Under the pieces are notes generated by a model, which saw only the letters and a program-made list of their open reading frames with translations, was not told the origin of the DNA and did not search any database. Below, piece by piece: positions 15,098 through 22,634 of a DNA stretch of 33,170 nt (position 1 is its first letter; each line of letters opens with the position of its first letter). Source of the stretch: Euryarchaeota archaeon UBA550 (GTDB lineage Archaea > Thermoplasmatota > Poseidoniia > Poseidoniales > Poseidoniaceae); contig DAYA01000029.1 in NCBI GenBank assembly GCA_002506705.1, forward strand, positions 1 to 33,170, in the 5' to 3' direction. Position numbers and translations under genes: made by a program.

Positions 15098-17147
15098 AAT
15101 TTGACTCTTTTTGCCTCTGCATGATATTGATGAATGATAGTGCTATAACTAGCATAACTCCAAATTTCAGTATGTTTGAAGAATAGGGTTGTAGAGTTGG
15201 TTCCTTTTGTTGAACCTCAACACTGACGTCTCCATCACTGTCCATTTGCTGATAGACGTAGTGTTCCTCTAAAACCACTGGAGCCCACTGATCTAAGCCA
15301 TCTGCAGTGAGTGGTTTTGTCAGGTTTGTTTCCAAGTCATGAATGTAAATCTCCCTATCAGCATACTCTTCAGCTGCTTCGAGAGGATTTATTTCGGTAT
15401 ATGCTGAGAACATTAGAACACCATATCCAATATGAGGATCATATGCTGCAAACTTATGATCTGAAATGATTTGACTATCTCCACTTATTGTATCCAGCAA
15501 AACGAGCCTAGAGGTTGCATTAACGTCAACTGTAGCTGCTAACATCGTCTTTGACAATGAGATGTCTGTAATTGTTGCATTCTCAACATCAACATTCAAT
15601 TCAGCATCTTTCAATATTTCATCTTCATTGGGGTCTGCAGTGGCATTTACTTCGATTGAAATTAGACCCTCTGCGTCAATAATTCCTAAATTAACAACGG
15701 ATGGTTCGCTCTCAAACACAAGTGCGATTTGCCCGTCAAACGATTCGAATAAGATGACTGAATCGCCCTGCTCAGCATTAGGCCCAACCTTTTCCATTCC
15801 ATTAAATGACCAATACGATACTCCGCCGTTTTCTAGGACTGCAACGCAATCATTTGTCACTATCTCGACATCTGTCGGATTGTTAACATCGATTGTTGTT
15901 TTTGCTACGTTTGGGTTTGCAAGATCTACAATCATCAAAGTCGTAGCATTCGCCATCGCAAGCATATCACCTCTAACGTCGTATGTTGAATTAGAGTCTA
16001 AAATTGGTTGAATTACGTCTATTTCTGAATCTAAATCTGACAAGTCGTGAACAATAACAAGAGCAGATTCTTCTCTATCATCGAGAGTAATCAACCAACC
16101 GTCTGCTGCTTCAACACCAACTGGTGCATCTACACCACCAGCTGGAATCGATTGGTGAGTCAAGTCCCAAGTGATTACACCAGCAACAACGATAATGACA
16201 ACTGCGAGCATCGCACCTGTCTCTTTACTGGTTGGCTTTGTAAATCGGTTAAACTGCTTTGAAGCACTTGACTTGATTACATTCATAGCACGTTTTGGGT
16301 TTGTGAGTAGAGTAACTAAGCGTGCATTAATCGTTCTCTCATCGAAAATTCTCCAAAACGAATCTGCCATCTTGTTCGCGATGCTTACGGCTATTGCAGC
16401 AACAACCATCCCTCCAATGATATCCATGAACCAGTGGATTCCCAAGTACAGGATGCAGAATGCGGTTAGGAGAACGAATGCGAAAATGATTCTTCGATAT
16501 ACTGTCCATCTACCGTCAGTATCGAACCTGAGAAGACATAGCCAAACGGCGAATGGGAATCCAATGTGGAGACTTGGCATGCCGTTTGTCAGAGGGTCTA
16601 TTCGGTGGAACCAATCATTAATCTCTGGAGTATGATTGTACGCAAGTGTCTCCATTCCAGGTATGTAATTTCCAGTTACATGGACGTTGAAAAATAGGTA
16701 AAACGGAATTGCTAATATGTAAACCCAGAAGATGGTCAAACTTATTCTGTCAGCCATATATCTGTCATCGAAGTATGCAAAGTAGAATATTGAAACATAG
16801 CAAATAACCATGAATCCTACAACGTAGAAGTGAGTCATGAAAGCGGTCAGCCAATCAGCCTTGAAGGTCTCTTGAACCCACAATGCCATCTCTCCTTCGA
16901 TTGCGTAAATCCAAGGAGTCATATTCAGCATTCCATCGGTATTTGCCATCAGGATTCTATCAACCTCGTCGAGGAAATCCTTGGCGTTGTAAATTGTCAG
17001 AACTATCGCAATGTGAAGCCAATATCTCCGCAGGAAGTCAATGAAACCATCCATTGTGACTTTTGCCCAAGGTGGTTTGATGAATGGCATTAGTATGACA
17101 CCAATCGCCAATGCAGAAATCAACCAAGTAAGATACACACCATCCAT
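15066..17147 (-). CDS. PAP2/Aur1-like membrane phosphotransferase fused to an external beta-rich domain
   Basis: A 693-residue membrane protein in two parts. Residues 1-265 hold about 6-8 helices with the PAP2 catalytic motifs GMPSLHIGFPFAVW (189-202) and YLGIHWFMDIIGG (234-246; His238, Asp242), close to the Aur1/inositolphosphotransferase branch. A further helix (about 312-328) leads to about 330 mostly external residues. These have repeated short strands and phrases such as REIYIHDLETNLTKPLTADG, reminiscent of TolB/PD40 beta-propellers, and several N-glycosylation sequons. A last helix (about 661-676) and a short charged tail follow. A role in lipid head-group transfer or undecaprenyl/dolichyl phosphate recycling, with surface sensing or binding, is an inference. 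The ATG has a good Shine-Dalgarno site (AGGAGGTTAA). Its end overlaps bud32. Confidence 0.85.
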   Translation of the reverse strand: MDGVYLTWLISALAIGVILMPFIKPPWAKVTMDGFIDFLRRYWLHIAIVLTIYNAKDFLDEVDRILMANTDGMLNMTPWIYAIEGEMALWVQETFKADWLTAFMTHFYVVGFMVICYVSIFYFAYFDDRYMADRISLTIFWVYILAIPFYLFFNVHVTGNYIPGMETLAYNHTPEINDWFHRIDPLTNGMPSLHIGFPFAVWLCLLRFDTDGRWTVYRRIIFAFVLLTAFCILYLGIHWFMDIIGGMVVAAIAVSIANKMADSFWRIFDERTINARLVTLLTNPKRAMNVIKSSASKQFNRFTKPTSKETGAMLAVVIIVVAGVITWDLTHQSIPAGGVDAPVGVEAADGWLITLDDREESALVIVHDLSDLDSEIDVIQPILDSNSTYDVRGDMLAMANATTLMIVDLANPNVAKTTIDVNNPTDVEIVTNDCVAVLENGGVSYWSFNGMEKVGPNAEQGDSVILFESFDGQIALVFESEPSVVNLGIIDAEGLISIEVNATADPNEDEILKDAELNVDVENATITDISLSKTMLAATVDVNATSRLVLLDTISGDSQIISDHKFAAYDPHIGYGVLMFSAYTEINPLEAAEEYADREIYIHDLETNLTKPLTADGLDQWAPVVLEEHYVYQQMDSDGDVSVEVQQKEPTLQPYSSNILKFGVMLVIALSFINIMQRQKESNFNHHDSELAS

Positions 17148-17175
17148 TGGATTAACCTCCTAGTTTGTTCCTGAG

Positions 17176-17198
17176 GTAATGGCATACAAGTGCCTTAC
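17176..17198. other. Imperfect hairpin upstream of the PAP2 gene
   Basis: GTAAtGGCA-TACAAG-TGCCTTAC pairs over 8 bp with one bulged base. It lies between the DUF971 stop and the PAP2 Shine-Dalgarno site, both on the minus strand, but downstream of the Mrp-DUF971 operon, so it may be its terminator or a leader element. The stem is short. Confidence 0.3.
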
Positions 17199-17226
17199 TA
17201 CGACAAATGATGCCACAAAAGGCGTT

Positions 17227-17574
17227 TCACCACGCACCGTGGACGTACGCTTTTCCATTGTCTGGGTCTTGTTTTTCTCCAAGTCTCCAAATTCTTTCGA
17301 AGCGGTGAATACCGGATGAGCAACCATTTGTCCATTCAAATGCTAGTGCGTAATTCCCTACTGGCCTAACAGTCGGCTTTTCTTTGGGTAGTCTTTCTAC
17401 AGTTCTTCGAAGAACTTTGGAGGACTCGTCATCATTTCTTTGCGGTGCACACTTAGCACACGGGCATGCATGTCTCAAATCATCGTAGGTAATCTCATGC
17501 TCTGTTCCATCTGACCATGTGAGATGCATGTCGACATCTCTTCTCTCCAAGCGCTTTAGTTCGGGTAAATCCAC
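17227..17574 (-). CDS. DUF971 protein (BBOX1 N-terminal-like metal-binding domain)
   Basis: A 115-residue single-domain protein. It has HLTWSDGTEHEITYDDLRH (17-35), CPCAKC (37-42), PVGNYALAFEWTNG (71-84) and SSGIHRFERIWRL. This is the DUF971 pattern, also the N-terminal domain of gamma-butyrobetaine hydroxylase, where CxCxxC plus a later His bind zinc. Here the position of the usual His (DGH/DEH) is Cys85 (NGCSSG), giving a possible four-cysteine site. DUF971 proteins are often encoded beside or fused to Mrp/NBP35 ATPases. This one lies 9 bases after mrp on the same strand, supporting a joint role in Fe-S or metal-protein assembly. The function is unproven. Confidence 0.88.
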   Translation of the reverse strand: MDLPELKRLERRDVDMHLTWSDGTEHEITYDDLRHACPCAKCAPQRNDDESSKVLRRTVERLPKEKPTVRPVGNYALAFEWTNGCSSGIHRFERIWRLGEKQDPDNGKAYVHGAW

Positions 17575-17583
17575 TAAATCACC

Positions 17584-18588
17584 TCAGATGATTTCTAGGC
17601 CACTATCTGTGGAACCAGACTCCACTCTGGATTGTATTTCGGAAACAACATTTGCAAATGCTTGCGATGATGCACCCTCTGGCTCGGAAACAATTCGGTG
17701 AACTCCGTCATCTCCCCCACGCACAAAGCCTGGGTCAAACGGTAGTTTTCCGAGGAATGGAACTCCGAACTCCTCAGCGGTTTTCTCGCCGCCGCCTGAC
17801 TTGAAAATATCGAGAGTACCTGACCAGTGGCCCTCGTCGTCAGCTGTAACACGGATTGTCTTGCCTCCAGGTGCAGCGAGTTCTATTTCGGTTCCCGAAG
17901 GCGCCTTTCCTCTAACCGTGTAACCGCTCATGTTCTCGATTACACCAATGACATCCACCTTCAACGAGTTAGCGAAAGTGATCGATTTGCGAGAATCGAG
18001 AAGAGCCACGTCTTGGGGAGTGGTTACAATGACCATTCCGTCAATATCAGGTAAATTTTGAGCGACAGTCAACGGTTCGTCCGATGTCCCCGGTGGGAAG
18101 TCAATGATTAGGTAGTCCAATTCTCCCCAATCTACGTCACCAATGAATTGCTGAATTGCACCAAGTTTGATTGGACCCCTCCAAACAACTGGAGTATCCT
18201 CATCCTCTAGCAAGAAAGCCATTGAGATTACCTTCACACCGAGGTGGCCTTGTGCTGGGTGAATTCTACCGCTCTCTACGTTTAGACGACGCCCACTTAG
18301 ACCCATCATCTTAGGAACGTTAGGTCCAGTGATATCGATATCCAATAGCCCAACCTTCAGACCTTGTTGCGCAAGTGATAGAGCAAGTCCGGTTGCAACG
18401 GTTGATTTACCAACGCCACCCTTTCCTGAAAGTACCATGATCTTGTGCTTGATTGCCTTACCCATCTCTGAAATCGCCATCTTGCGCTTCATCTGATTGT
18501 ATGCTGCCTCCATCTTCTTTTGTTCTTCAGGAGATGGGCCGGCAGGTGCGTCGCCGGGGTTGTTTACCTTAACTGGTGAATCAGCCAT
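17584..18588 (-). CDS. mrp: Mrp/NBP35-family P-loop ATPase without any cysteine
   Basis: Member of the Mrp/ApbC/NBP35 family of Fe-S cluster carriers. The 334 residues show SGKGGVGKST (54-63), LLDIDITGPNVPKMMGL (81-97), WRGPIK, DYLIIDFPPGTSDEP (158-172) and VIGVIENMS (213-221), so the ATPase fold is intact. Normally ENMS is followed by a short loop with CPxC, the cluster-binding cysteines. Here it is replaced by a 43-residue segment (222-264, DNA 17797-17925) containing VRGKAPSGTEIELAAPGGK and VTADDEGHWSGTLDIF, and the protein has no cysteine at all. The fold then resumes with SGGGEKTAEEFGVPFLG. It overlaps the small membrane protein gene by 8 bases and precedes DUF971 by 9. Cluster binding by itself is therefore unlikely. 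Confidence 0.92.
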   Translation of the reverse strand: MADSPVKVNNPGDAPAGPSPEEQKKMEAAYNQMKRKMAISEMGKAIKHKIMVLSGKGGVGKSTVATGLALSLAQQGLKVGLLDIDITGPNVPKMMGLSGRRLNVESGRIHPAQGHLGVKVISMAFLLEDEDTPVVWRGPIKLGAIQQFIGDVDWGELDYLIIDFPPGTSDEPLTVAQNLPDIDGMVIVTTPQDVALLDSRKSITFANSLKVDVIGVIENMSGYTVRGKAPSGTEIELAAPGGKTIRVTADDEGHWSGTLDIFKSGGGEKTAEEFGVPFLGKLPFDPGFVRGGDDGVHRIVSEPEGASSQAFANVVSEIQSRVESGSTDSGLEII

Positions 18589-18919
18589 TAGTTTGCTCGA
18601 CGGGCCTGTTGTACTTCAACCCTTTTTCAGTACCATACTGAATGATTACTACAGCAAAAACCCAAATCAGAATCGTCCAAGACAACTGCATACCTGCATA
18701 AGCCCAACCGAGACCTGCTCCTAGAGCGATTACTGGATAGCGAGCATGAATGCATTTTCCACCAATCCAATGGAGAATTAGACCGGCGAACAAAGTCTGA
18801 ATTGTTATCATGGCTGCTATTAATCTGAAAATCAAGTCAAAGTCATTTGCTGCAGCGATAATATGAGCCACAAATAGGGTTACGAAAACACCGGTGTAGG
18901 TCAAAATCGGCTTCCACAT
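18581..18919 (-). CDS. Unknown four-helix membrane protein upstream of mrp
   Basis: A 112-residue hydrophobic protein of unrecognised family with four probable transmembrane helices (about residues 5-22, 30-50, 61-77 and 80-97) and a short charged tail (KGLKYNRPVEQTNG). A GGKCIHARYP loop between helices 2 and 3 holds its only cysteine. Its stop lies inside the start of mrp (8-base overlap), so both are translated from one message. It may be only a co-transcribed membrane protein. The start ATG at 18919 has no Shine-Dalgarno site and lies about 25 bases from an AT-rich box shared with the divergent arsC gene, consistent with a leaderless transcript. Confidence 0.75.
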   Translation of the reverse strand: MWKPILTYTGVFVTLFVAHIIAAANDFDLIFRLIAAMITIQTLFAGLILHWIGGKCIHARYPVIALGAGLGWAYAGMQLSWTILIWVFAVVIIQYGTEKGLKYNRPVEQTNG

Positions 18920-18937
18920 CTATTGAGGCTATGTGGC

Positions 18938-18949
18938 ATTTATTCATAT
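18938..18949. promoter_or_regulatory. AT-rich box, possible shared TATA element of arsC and the mrp operon
   Basis: The stretch ATTTATTCATAT is the only AT-rich run in this 53-base divergent gap. Its centre is about 25 bases from the minus-strand start at 18919 and about 29 from the arsC start at 18973, near the spacing of archaeal TATA boxes from leaderless starts. Neither gene has a convincing Shine-Dalgarno site. Only sequence spacing supports this. Confidence 0.35.
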
Positions 18950-18972
18950 GCCTCTGCTACTAGAGTGTCACC

Positions 18973-19335
18973 ATGCGACTACTATTCGTGTGTGTAGGAA
19001 ACTCCTGCCGCTCACAAATGGCAGAAGGTATTGCAAGAAGCCTTGGCCATGATGCTGCTAGTGCTGGAACTCACCCAGCTTCCCAAGTTAGTTCCAACGC
19101 CTTGAAGATTCTTGAATCAAAGGGAATTAGCACTGAAGGGTTGTATCCAAAACTCGTGGATGATATCGATTGGCAGTCTTATGACATGGTCATCTCAATG
19201 GGTTGTGGAGTAAGTTGTCCAATGATCAGAATCGATGCAGACTGGGAACTTGAAGACCCGGTTGGCCAATCACTCGAAGTTTTCGAGGAATGCGCTGAGA
19301 CAATCGAGGCAAACATCAGGGCTTTGCAGTCCTAA
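18973..19335 (+). CDS. arsC: Arsenate reductase / low-molecular-weight tyrosine phosphatase family
   Basis: A 120-residue protein of the LMW-PTP fold. The P-loop CVGNSCR (7-13, CX5R) has nucleophile Cys7, followed by SAGTHPA (30-36) and a general-acid Asp in LEDPVG (93-98). Two more cysteines in MGCGVSCP (Cys78, Cys82) match the MGCxxxCP relay of thioredoxin-linked ArsC, favouring arsenate reductase over tyrosine phosphatase. It is a little shorter than bacterial ArsC (about 130). No arsenite exporter or ArsR is visible in the window, so the function rests on the motifs. It converges on the large lipoprotein gene, with a strong hairpin between the two stops. Confidence 0.88.
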   Translation: MRLLFVCVGNSCRSQMAEGIARSLGHDAASAGTHPASQVSSNALKILESKGISTEGLYPKLVDDIDWQSYDMVISMGCGVSCPMIRIDADWELEDPVGQSLEVFEECAETIEANIRALQS

Positions 19336-19337
19336 TC

Positions 19338-19365
19338 AGGCACCCCCGCTCTCGCAGGGGTGCCT
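19338..19365. terminator. Bidirectional hairpin between arsC and the lipoprotein gene
   Basis: AGGCACCCC (19338-19346) pairs perfectly with GGGGTGCCT (19357-19365) across a 10-base loop that can form two extra pairs. It fills the 37-base gap between two converging stop codons, the position of a two-way terminator. No clear T-run follows on either side. Confidence 0.6.
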
Positions 19366-19372
19366 TCTAGGT

Positions 19373-22300
19373 TCACTCTCTGCGGATTAATGCAGCACCG
19401 AGTAGACCGATTGTTGCAATGAATCCAGTGAATCCTGGGAGCATGCTCATCATTGGGTTCTCGTCGGTGTAAGCGCCAGCTTCGCTAGAGTATAGGCGAG
19501 CAAAATTCCACTCACCATCTGCATCCAGTGTAGCGTTGTTTATCATTACAAAGTCACCTGTGGTCAGAGTACCACTCTCATCAGAGTCAACAAATACGAT
19601 TGATTCTGTCATCATAGCCATCATTGCCGCTTCCTCCGAAGCGACCGTTATCTCAGATAGTGCAACTGAGTATACGGAATCATCGCATTCAATATCTGTC
19701 AAAGACGTTCCGTCGCACATTGCTAGCTCAACATGATAGTCGTCAATATCTGCACCATATGGTAGAACACCGAAAACCATGTACATTTTAATGTCTTCAC
19801 CGTCTCCATCTTCCATGTCTTCCATTTCGCTCATGAATGTCATGAATTCATCAAAGTCGAGACCACCTGAATCATCATCATCATAGTTATCCATCATTGT
19901 AGATAGGAAACCGAAGTCCTCCTCTGACATTGGTTCGTCTGTAGAGTTCGAGAAGTCGGACCATTCGCTGGCGGTGACCTCACCGTCGCCGTTACCATCT
20001 AGCATGTTGAACATCGTCTCAGGGTCCATGTCATCATCATCATCGTCATCGTAACTGTTGGATAATAATGCGTTTAAGAAATTAAATTCTGATTCATTCA
20101 GCATTTCGTCACCGTCCATGTCCATCATGTCAAAGGCCTCAGGAGCTCCAATATCTGAAGCATTCATGTAACCAAATCCGTCGTTGGCTAGATCTTCATT
20201 TATACAAGCCTCTAATTCAACATAAGAGACCATTGCGTCGCCATCCGAGTCACAGTCTAGCATTTCTCTGTCGAAAGACCATTCGTTGGTGTAATCATCA
20301 TCATCGTCCATGTCATCCATATTCTCCATCATGTTAACGAACTCGGAGAGGTTTAGGCCGCTTGAGTTGTCTTCATCGAACATCTCAATCATCATTAGAA
20401 TCCCATTCCAGTCATCATCGGTCATTCCTTCACCTGACTGGTTACCGAAATCTGCCCATTCACTAGCATTGACTTCACCGTCTGCATTTCCATCGAGCAT
20501 GTTGAACATCATCTCTGGGTCATAATCATCATCATCTGATTCCACTAAAATTAACAAACCGCTTTGAGTCGCTTCATCGTATTGATACATCATTAGCGTC
20601 TCTCCGTAATCGTGTACTAATAGGAAAGCGCTTCCATCTGCATCGGTTATGTTTCCAATCCATTCTGTGCACATGCTGGTATTGTTATCATAATCTCCGT
20701 CACAATCCATGTAGTTGTTTTCGTGAGTTGTTTCCCACAGCATTGTGGTGTTGACATCATAGTAAATCTCTCCTTGTTCACATACGGTTTCGTTGCCCTC
20801 TGTCCAGCAATCTTCCCAAATTAGGTTGATTGGCATGGTAAAGGCGGTGTTATCAAACTCGTAAATTTCATCGGTTACTTCCATTCCACATAGTGAATCA
20901 TCTAGATTTGTGATATTGAAGATTGAGAACCCTGCGGAGTTCTGTGCTACGAATGGTGTGCAGTAGTAAACTGCAATTTCCTCTTCATATTCTTCATCAA
21001 CATAGCCAACAAAGCATTTCCAGGAACCGTTGGATTCTAGAGAGCAGTCTGCGTAATCGAACCCATGGCTCTCATCGAATTCACCGTCGTTATCATAGTC
21101 CCATTCGTCCATCCAGCATTCGTAAGTTCCATTATCATCGGTACAGTTGTCATAGAAGTGGAATTCTTCTTCTCCGGGACCATCGTCCCACTCATCTGAA
21201 CCGTCTTCACAATCTGGATACCCGTCATTTACCCAATCCCATGGGATTGTGTCTCCATTGTCACAAATGAAATCGTCATCTGAGCCGCCATCATCTCCAC
21301 CATCGTATCCGTTGATGTATCTGTCGTTGTCAGCTGAGTTAGCATAATCTGAGGACTGCCCATAGTCATCTGTACAGTACCAGTCGCCTTCGTGAAGTTC
21401 ACAGTAGTACCACCAGTTTTCCCAATCTGAATCGGATTGGTCTTCTTTGCAAGACCATCGAACATCGTCGTCTGGGTGTCCTTCCCACTCGCAATAGCCG
21501 CCGTAGTAAGGCTCCCAGTAAGTTCCATCGCCAGAGTCTCCATCGCCAGAGTCTCCATCTCCAGAATCTGACATGTCGAACAGAACGTAAGGTAGTGCAG
21601 AAAGTGCAATTGTGTCATCGGTTGAAGTATCACCAGATTCAATCATCATGAATTCTACCCAGTTATCTTCTTCTTCTGTGTCTTCCATTGTGAATCCTAG
21701 AACCTTGAAGGTCGAGTCAGTGTGAATCTCAAGATAACTAAAAGGCGCATCGTCGATGTTTAGAGAACCACTGAAAGTGAACCCTGTTTCATCAGGAGCA
21801 AATCCAGTGATTGTTGCGGATAGAGGATTGAAGTACTGTGTGTAATCATTAACATCAACCTCGCCAAAGTCTGCCATTTCTCCCATGTCTTCCATGTCAT
21901 CGCTAGGACCGCTGCTGGCAGGAACCCACATGTATCCGTCACCCTCACAGGTCATCTGGTCGTAATACTCGTAAAGTACCATATGAGTGCTCATGTCGTA
22001 GCAGACCATCTCATCGTCACCGCTACCCATGTCGTCGTCGTCGCTTCCCATGTCTTCGTCATCATCATCAGACATCATCATCTCCATAGCATCTTCAAAT
22101 GTTTCTCCATGCTTCATTCTAACAGTGTAGTCTTCAGTAGAGTTCTTGATGTGGAATTGAACTTCATTACCTGAGATAATAATCTCAGAAGATTCAGTAA
22201 TTCCATCAATAGTATGCTCCATTGTCGACTTGAATCCTGTTGGAGACATTACTGTGGTTTCCATGTAGTGGACGGATACATCGGGGTAAACTTCTGACAT

Positions 22301-22576
22301 TTCCATTGAGAAACCAACTGTTGTGTCTAGTGTTTCCATATTTGGGCCATTTTCGATCATTGTGATGAAATCGACAATTGCAGTCTCGAGGGAGTCCTCA
22401 TGAACACACAGATCGTCAGTAGCGTTGGTTACATTAGCAACGTAGTTTAGTGCTGTCTCATCTCCACAGCCCACAATATCCAATGTGTCTTCAATAACCT
22501 CTTCAACGTCTTCTGTTCCTAAACACCCGGCAAGGAGAAGGAGAGCAGTCATACATAGTGCTAGCGCTTTTTGCAT
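19373..22576 (-). CDS. Large acidic surface lipoprotein with EF-hand-like loops, LDLa-like motif and PGF-type C terminus
   Basis: Predicted 1067 residues, very rich in Asp. The N terminus MQKALALCMTALLLLAGC has a lipobox (LLAGC, Cys18). The C terminus ENPMMSMLPGFTGFIATIGL plus a short basic end (IRRE) looks like a PGF-CTERM archaeosortase signal. Between them are a beta-rich N-terminal domain, (DSGDG)x3, a Cys-rich centre with an LDL-receptor-class-A-like motif (DNA about 21185-21275, CEDGSDE) and about seven EF-hand-like calcium loops (DNA about 19550-20500), such as DGNADGEVNASEW, DGNGDGEVTASEW and DSDESGTLTTGDF. It probably binds calcium at the cell surface. I chose the ATG at 22576 because a TATA-like box lies about 26 bases upstream, suiting a leaderless start. 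An ATG at 22594 would be too close to that box. No enzyme domain recognised. Confidence 0.85.
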   Translation of the reverse strand: MQKALALCMTALLLLAGCLGTEDVEEVIEDTLDIVGCGDETALNYVANVTNATDDLCVHEDSLETAIVDFITMIENGPNMETLDTTVGFSMEMSEVYPDVSVHYMETTVMSPTGFKSTMEHTIDGITESSEIIISGNEVQFHIKNSTEDYTVRMKHGETFEDAMEMMMSDDDDEDMGSDDDDMGSGDDEMVCYDMSTHMVLYEYYDQMTCEGDGYMWVPASSGPSDDMEDMGEMADFGEVDVNDYTQYFNPLSATITGFAPDETGFTFSGSLNIDDAPFSYLEIHTDSTFKVLGFTMEDTEEEDNWVEFMMIESGDTSTDDTIALSALPYVLFDMSDSGDGDSGDGDSGDGTYWEPYYGGYCEWEGHPDDDVRWSCKEDQSDSDWENWWYYCELHEGDWYCTDDYGQSSDYANSADNDRYINGYDGGDDGGSDDDFICDNGDTIPWDWVNDGYPDCEDGSDEWDDGPGEEEFHFYDNCTDDNGTYECWMDEWDYDNDGEFDESHGFDYADCSLESNGSWKCFVGYVDEEYEEEIAVYYCTPFVAQNSAGFSIFNITNLDDSLCGMEVTDEIYEFDNTAFTMPINLIWEDCWTEGNETVCEQGEIYYDVNTTMLWETTHENNYMDCDGDYDNNTSMCTEWIGNITDADGSAFLLVHDYGETLMMYQYDEATQSGLLILVESDDDDYDPEMMFNMLDGNADGEVNASEWADFGNQSGEGMTDDDWNGILMMIEMFDEDNSSGLNLSEFVNMMENMDDMDDDDDYTNEWSFDREMLDCDSDGDAMVSYVELEACINEDLANDGFGYMNASDIGAPEAFDMMDMDGDEMLNESEFNFLNALLSNSYDDDDDDDMDPETMFNMLDGNGDGEVTASEWSDFSNSTDEPMSEEDFGFLSTMMDNYDDDDSGGLDFDEFMTFMSEMEDMEDGDGEDIKMYMVFGVLPYGADIDDYHVELAMCDGTSLTDIECDDSVYSVALSEITVASEEAAMMAMMTESIVFVDSDESGTLTTGDFVMINNATLDADGEWNFARLYSSEAGAYTDENPMMSMLPGFTGFIATIGLLGAALIRRE
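21526..21570. repeat. Three 15-bp tandem units encoding DSGDG repeats
   Basis: CATCGCCAGAGTCTC occurs twice in direct tandem (21526-21540, 21541-21555) and a third copy (21556-21570) differs at three positions (CATCTCCAGAATCTG). On the minus strand they encode three DSGDG pentapeptides in the lipoprotein. A unit count that is a multiple of three keeps the frame if copies are gained or lost. Confidence 0.8.
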
Positions 22577-22597
22577 AAGTCTGCCCACTAACATGCA

Positions 22598-22605
22598 GTA
22601 TTAAA
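22598..22605 (-). promoter_or_regulatory. TATA-like box of the lipoprotein gene
   Basis: On the minus strand TTTAATAC is centred about 26 bases upstream of the ATG at 22576, the usual distance between an archaeal TATA box and a leaderless transcription start. The region between this gene and the biotin carrier gene is AT-rich and has no Shine-Dalgarno site before the ATG. Confidence 0.5.
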
Positions 22606-22634
22606 TTGTAACACCTGCATTATTAATCAAAATA

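Noticed and set aside
15562..16011. Plus-strand open frame of 149 codons opposite the PAP2 fusion gene
   Set aside because: Antisense shadow, rich in Ser and Thr; the minus-strand frame has family motifs and a ribosome binding site while this has neither.
16171..16635. Plus-strand open frame of 154 codons
   Set aside because: Lies opposite the PAP2 catalytic region and its translation shows no motif; antisense shadow.
20030..20060. TCATCATCATC trinucleotide run as a separate repeat element
   Set aside because: It is in frame and encodes part of the Asp run of the lipoprotein; similar runs occur at several points in the gene, so it is coding composition and not a mobile or regulatory repeat.
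21229..21642. Open frame of 137 codons on the minus strand within the lipoprotein gene
   Set aside because: It is a shifted frame of the Asp-rich repeat coding region, full of Met and Thr from ATG/ACN readings of GAT-rich sequence, with no start site and no recognisable fold.
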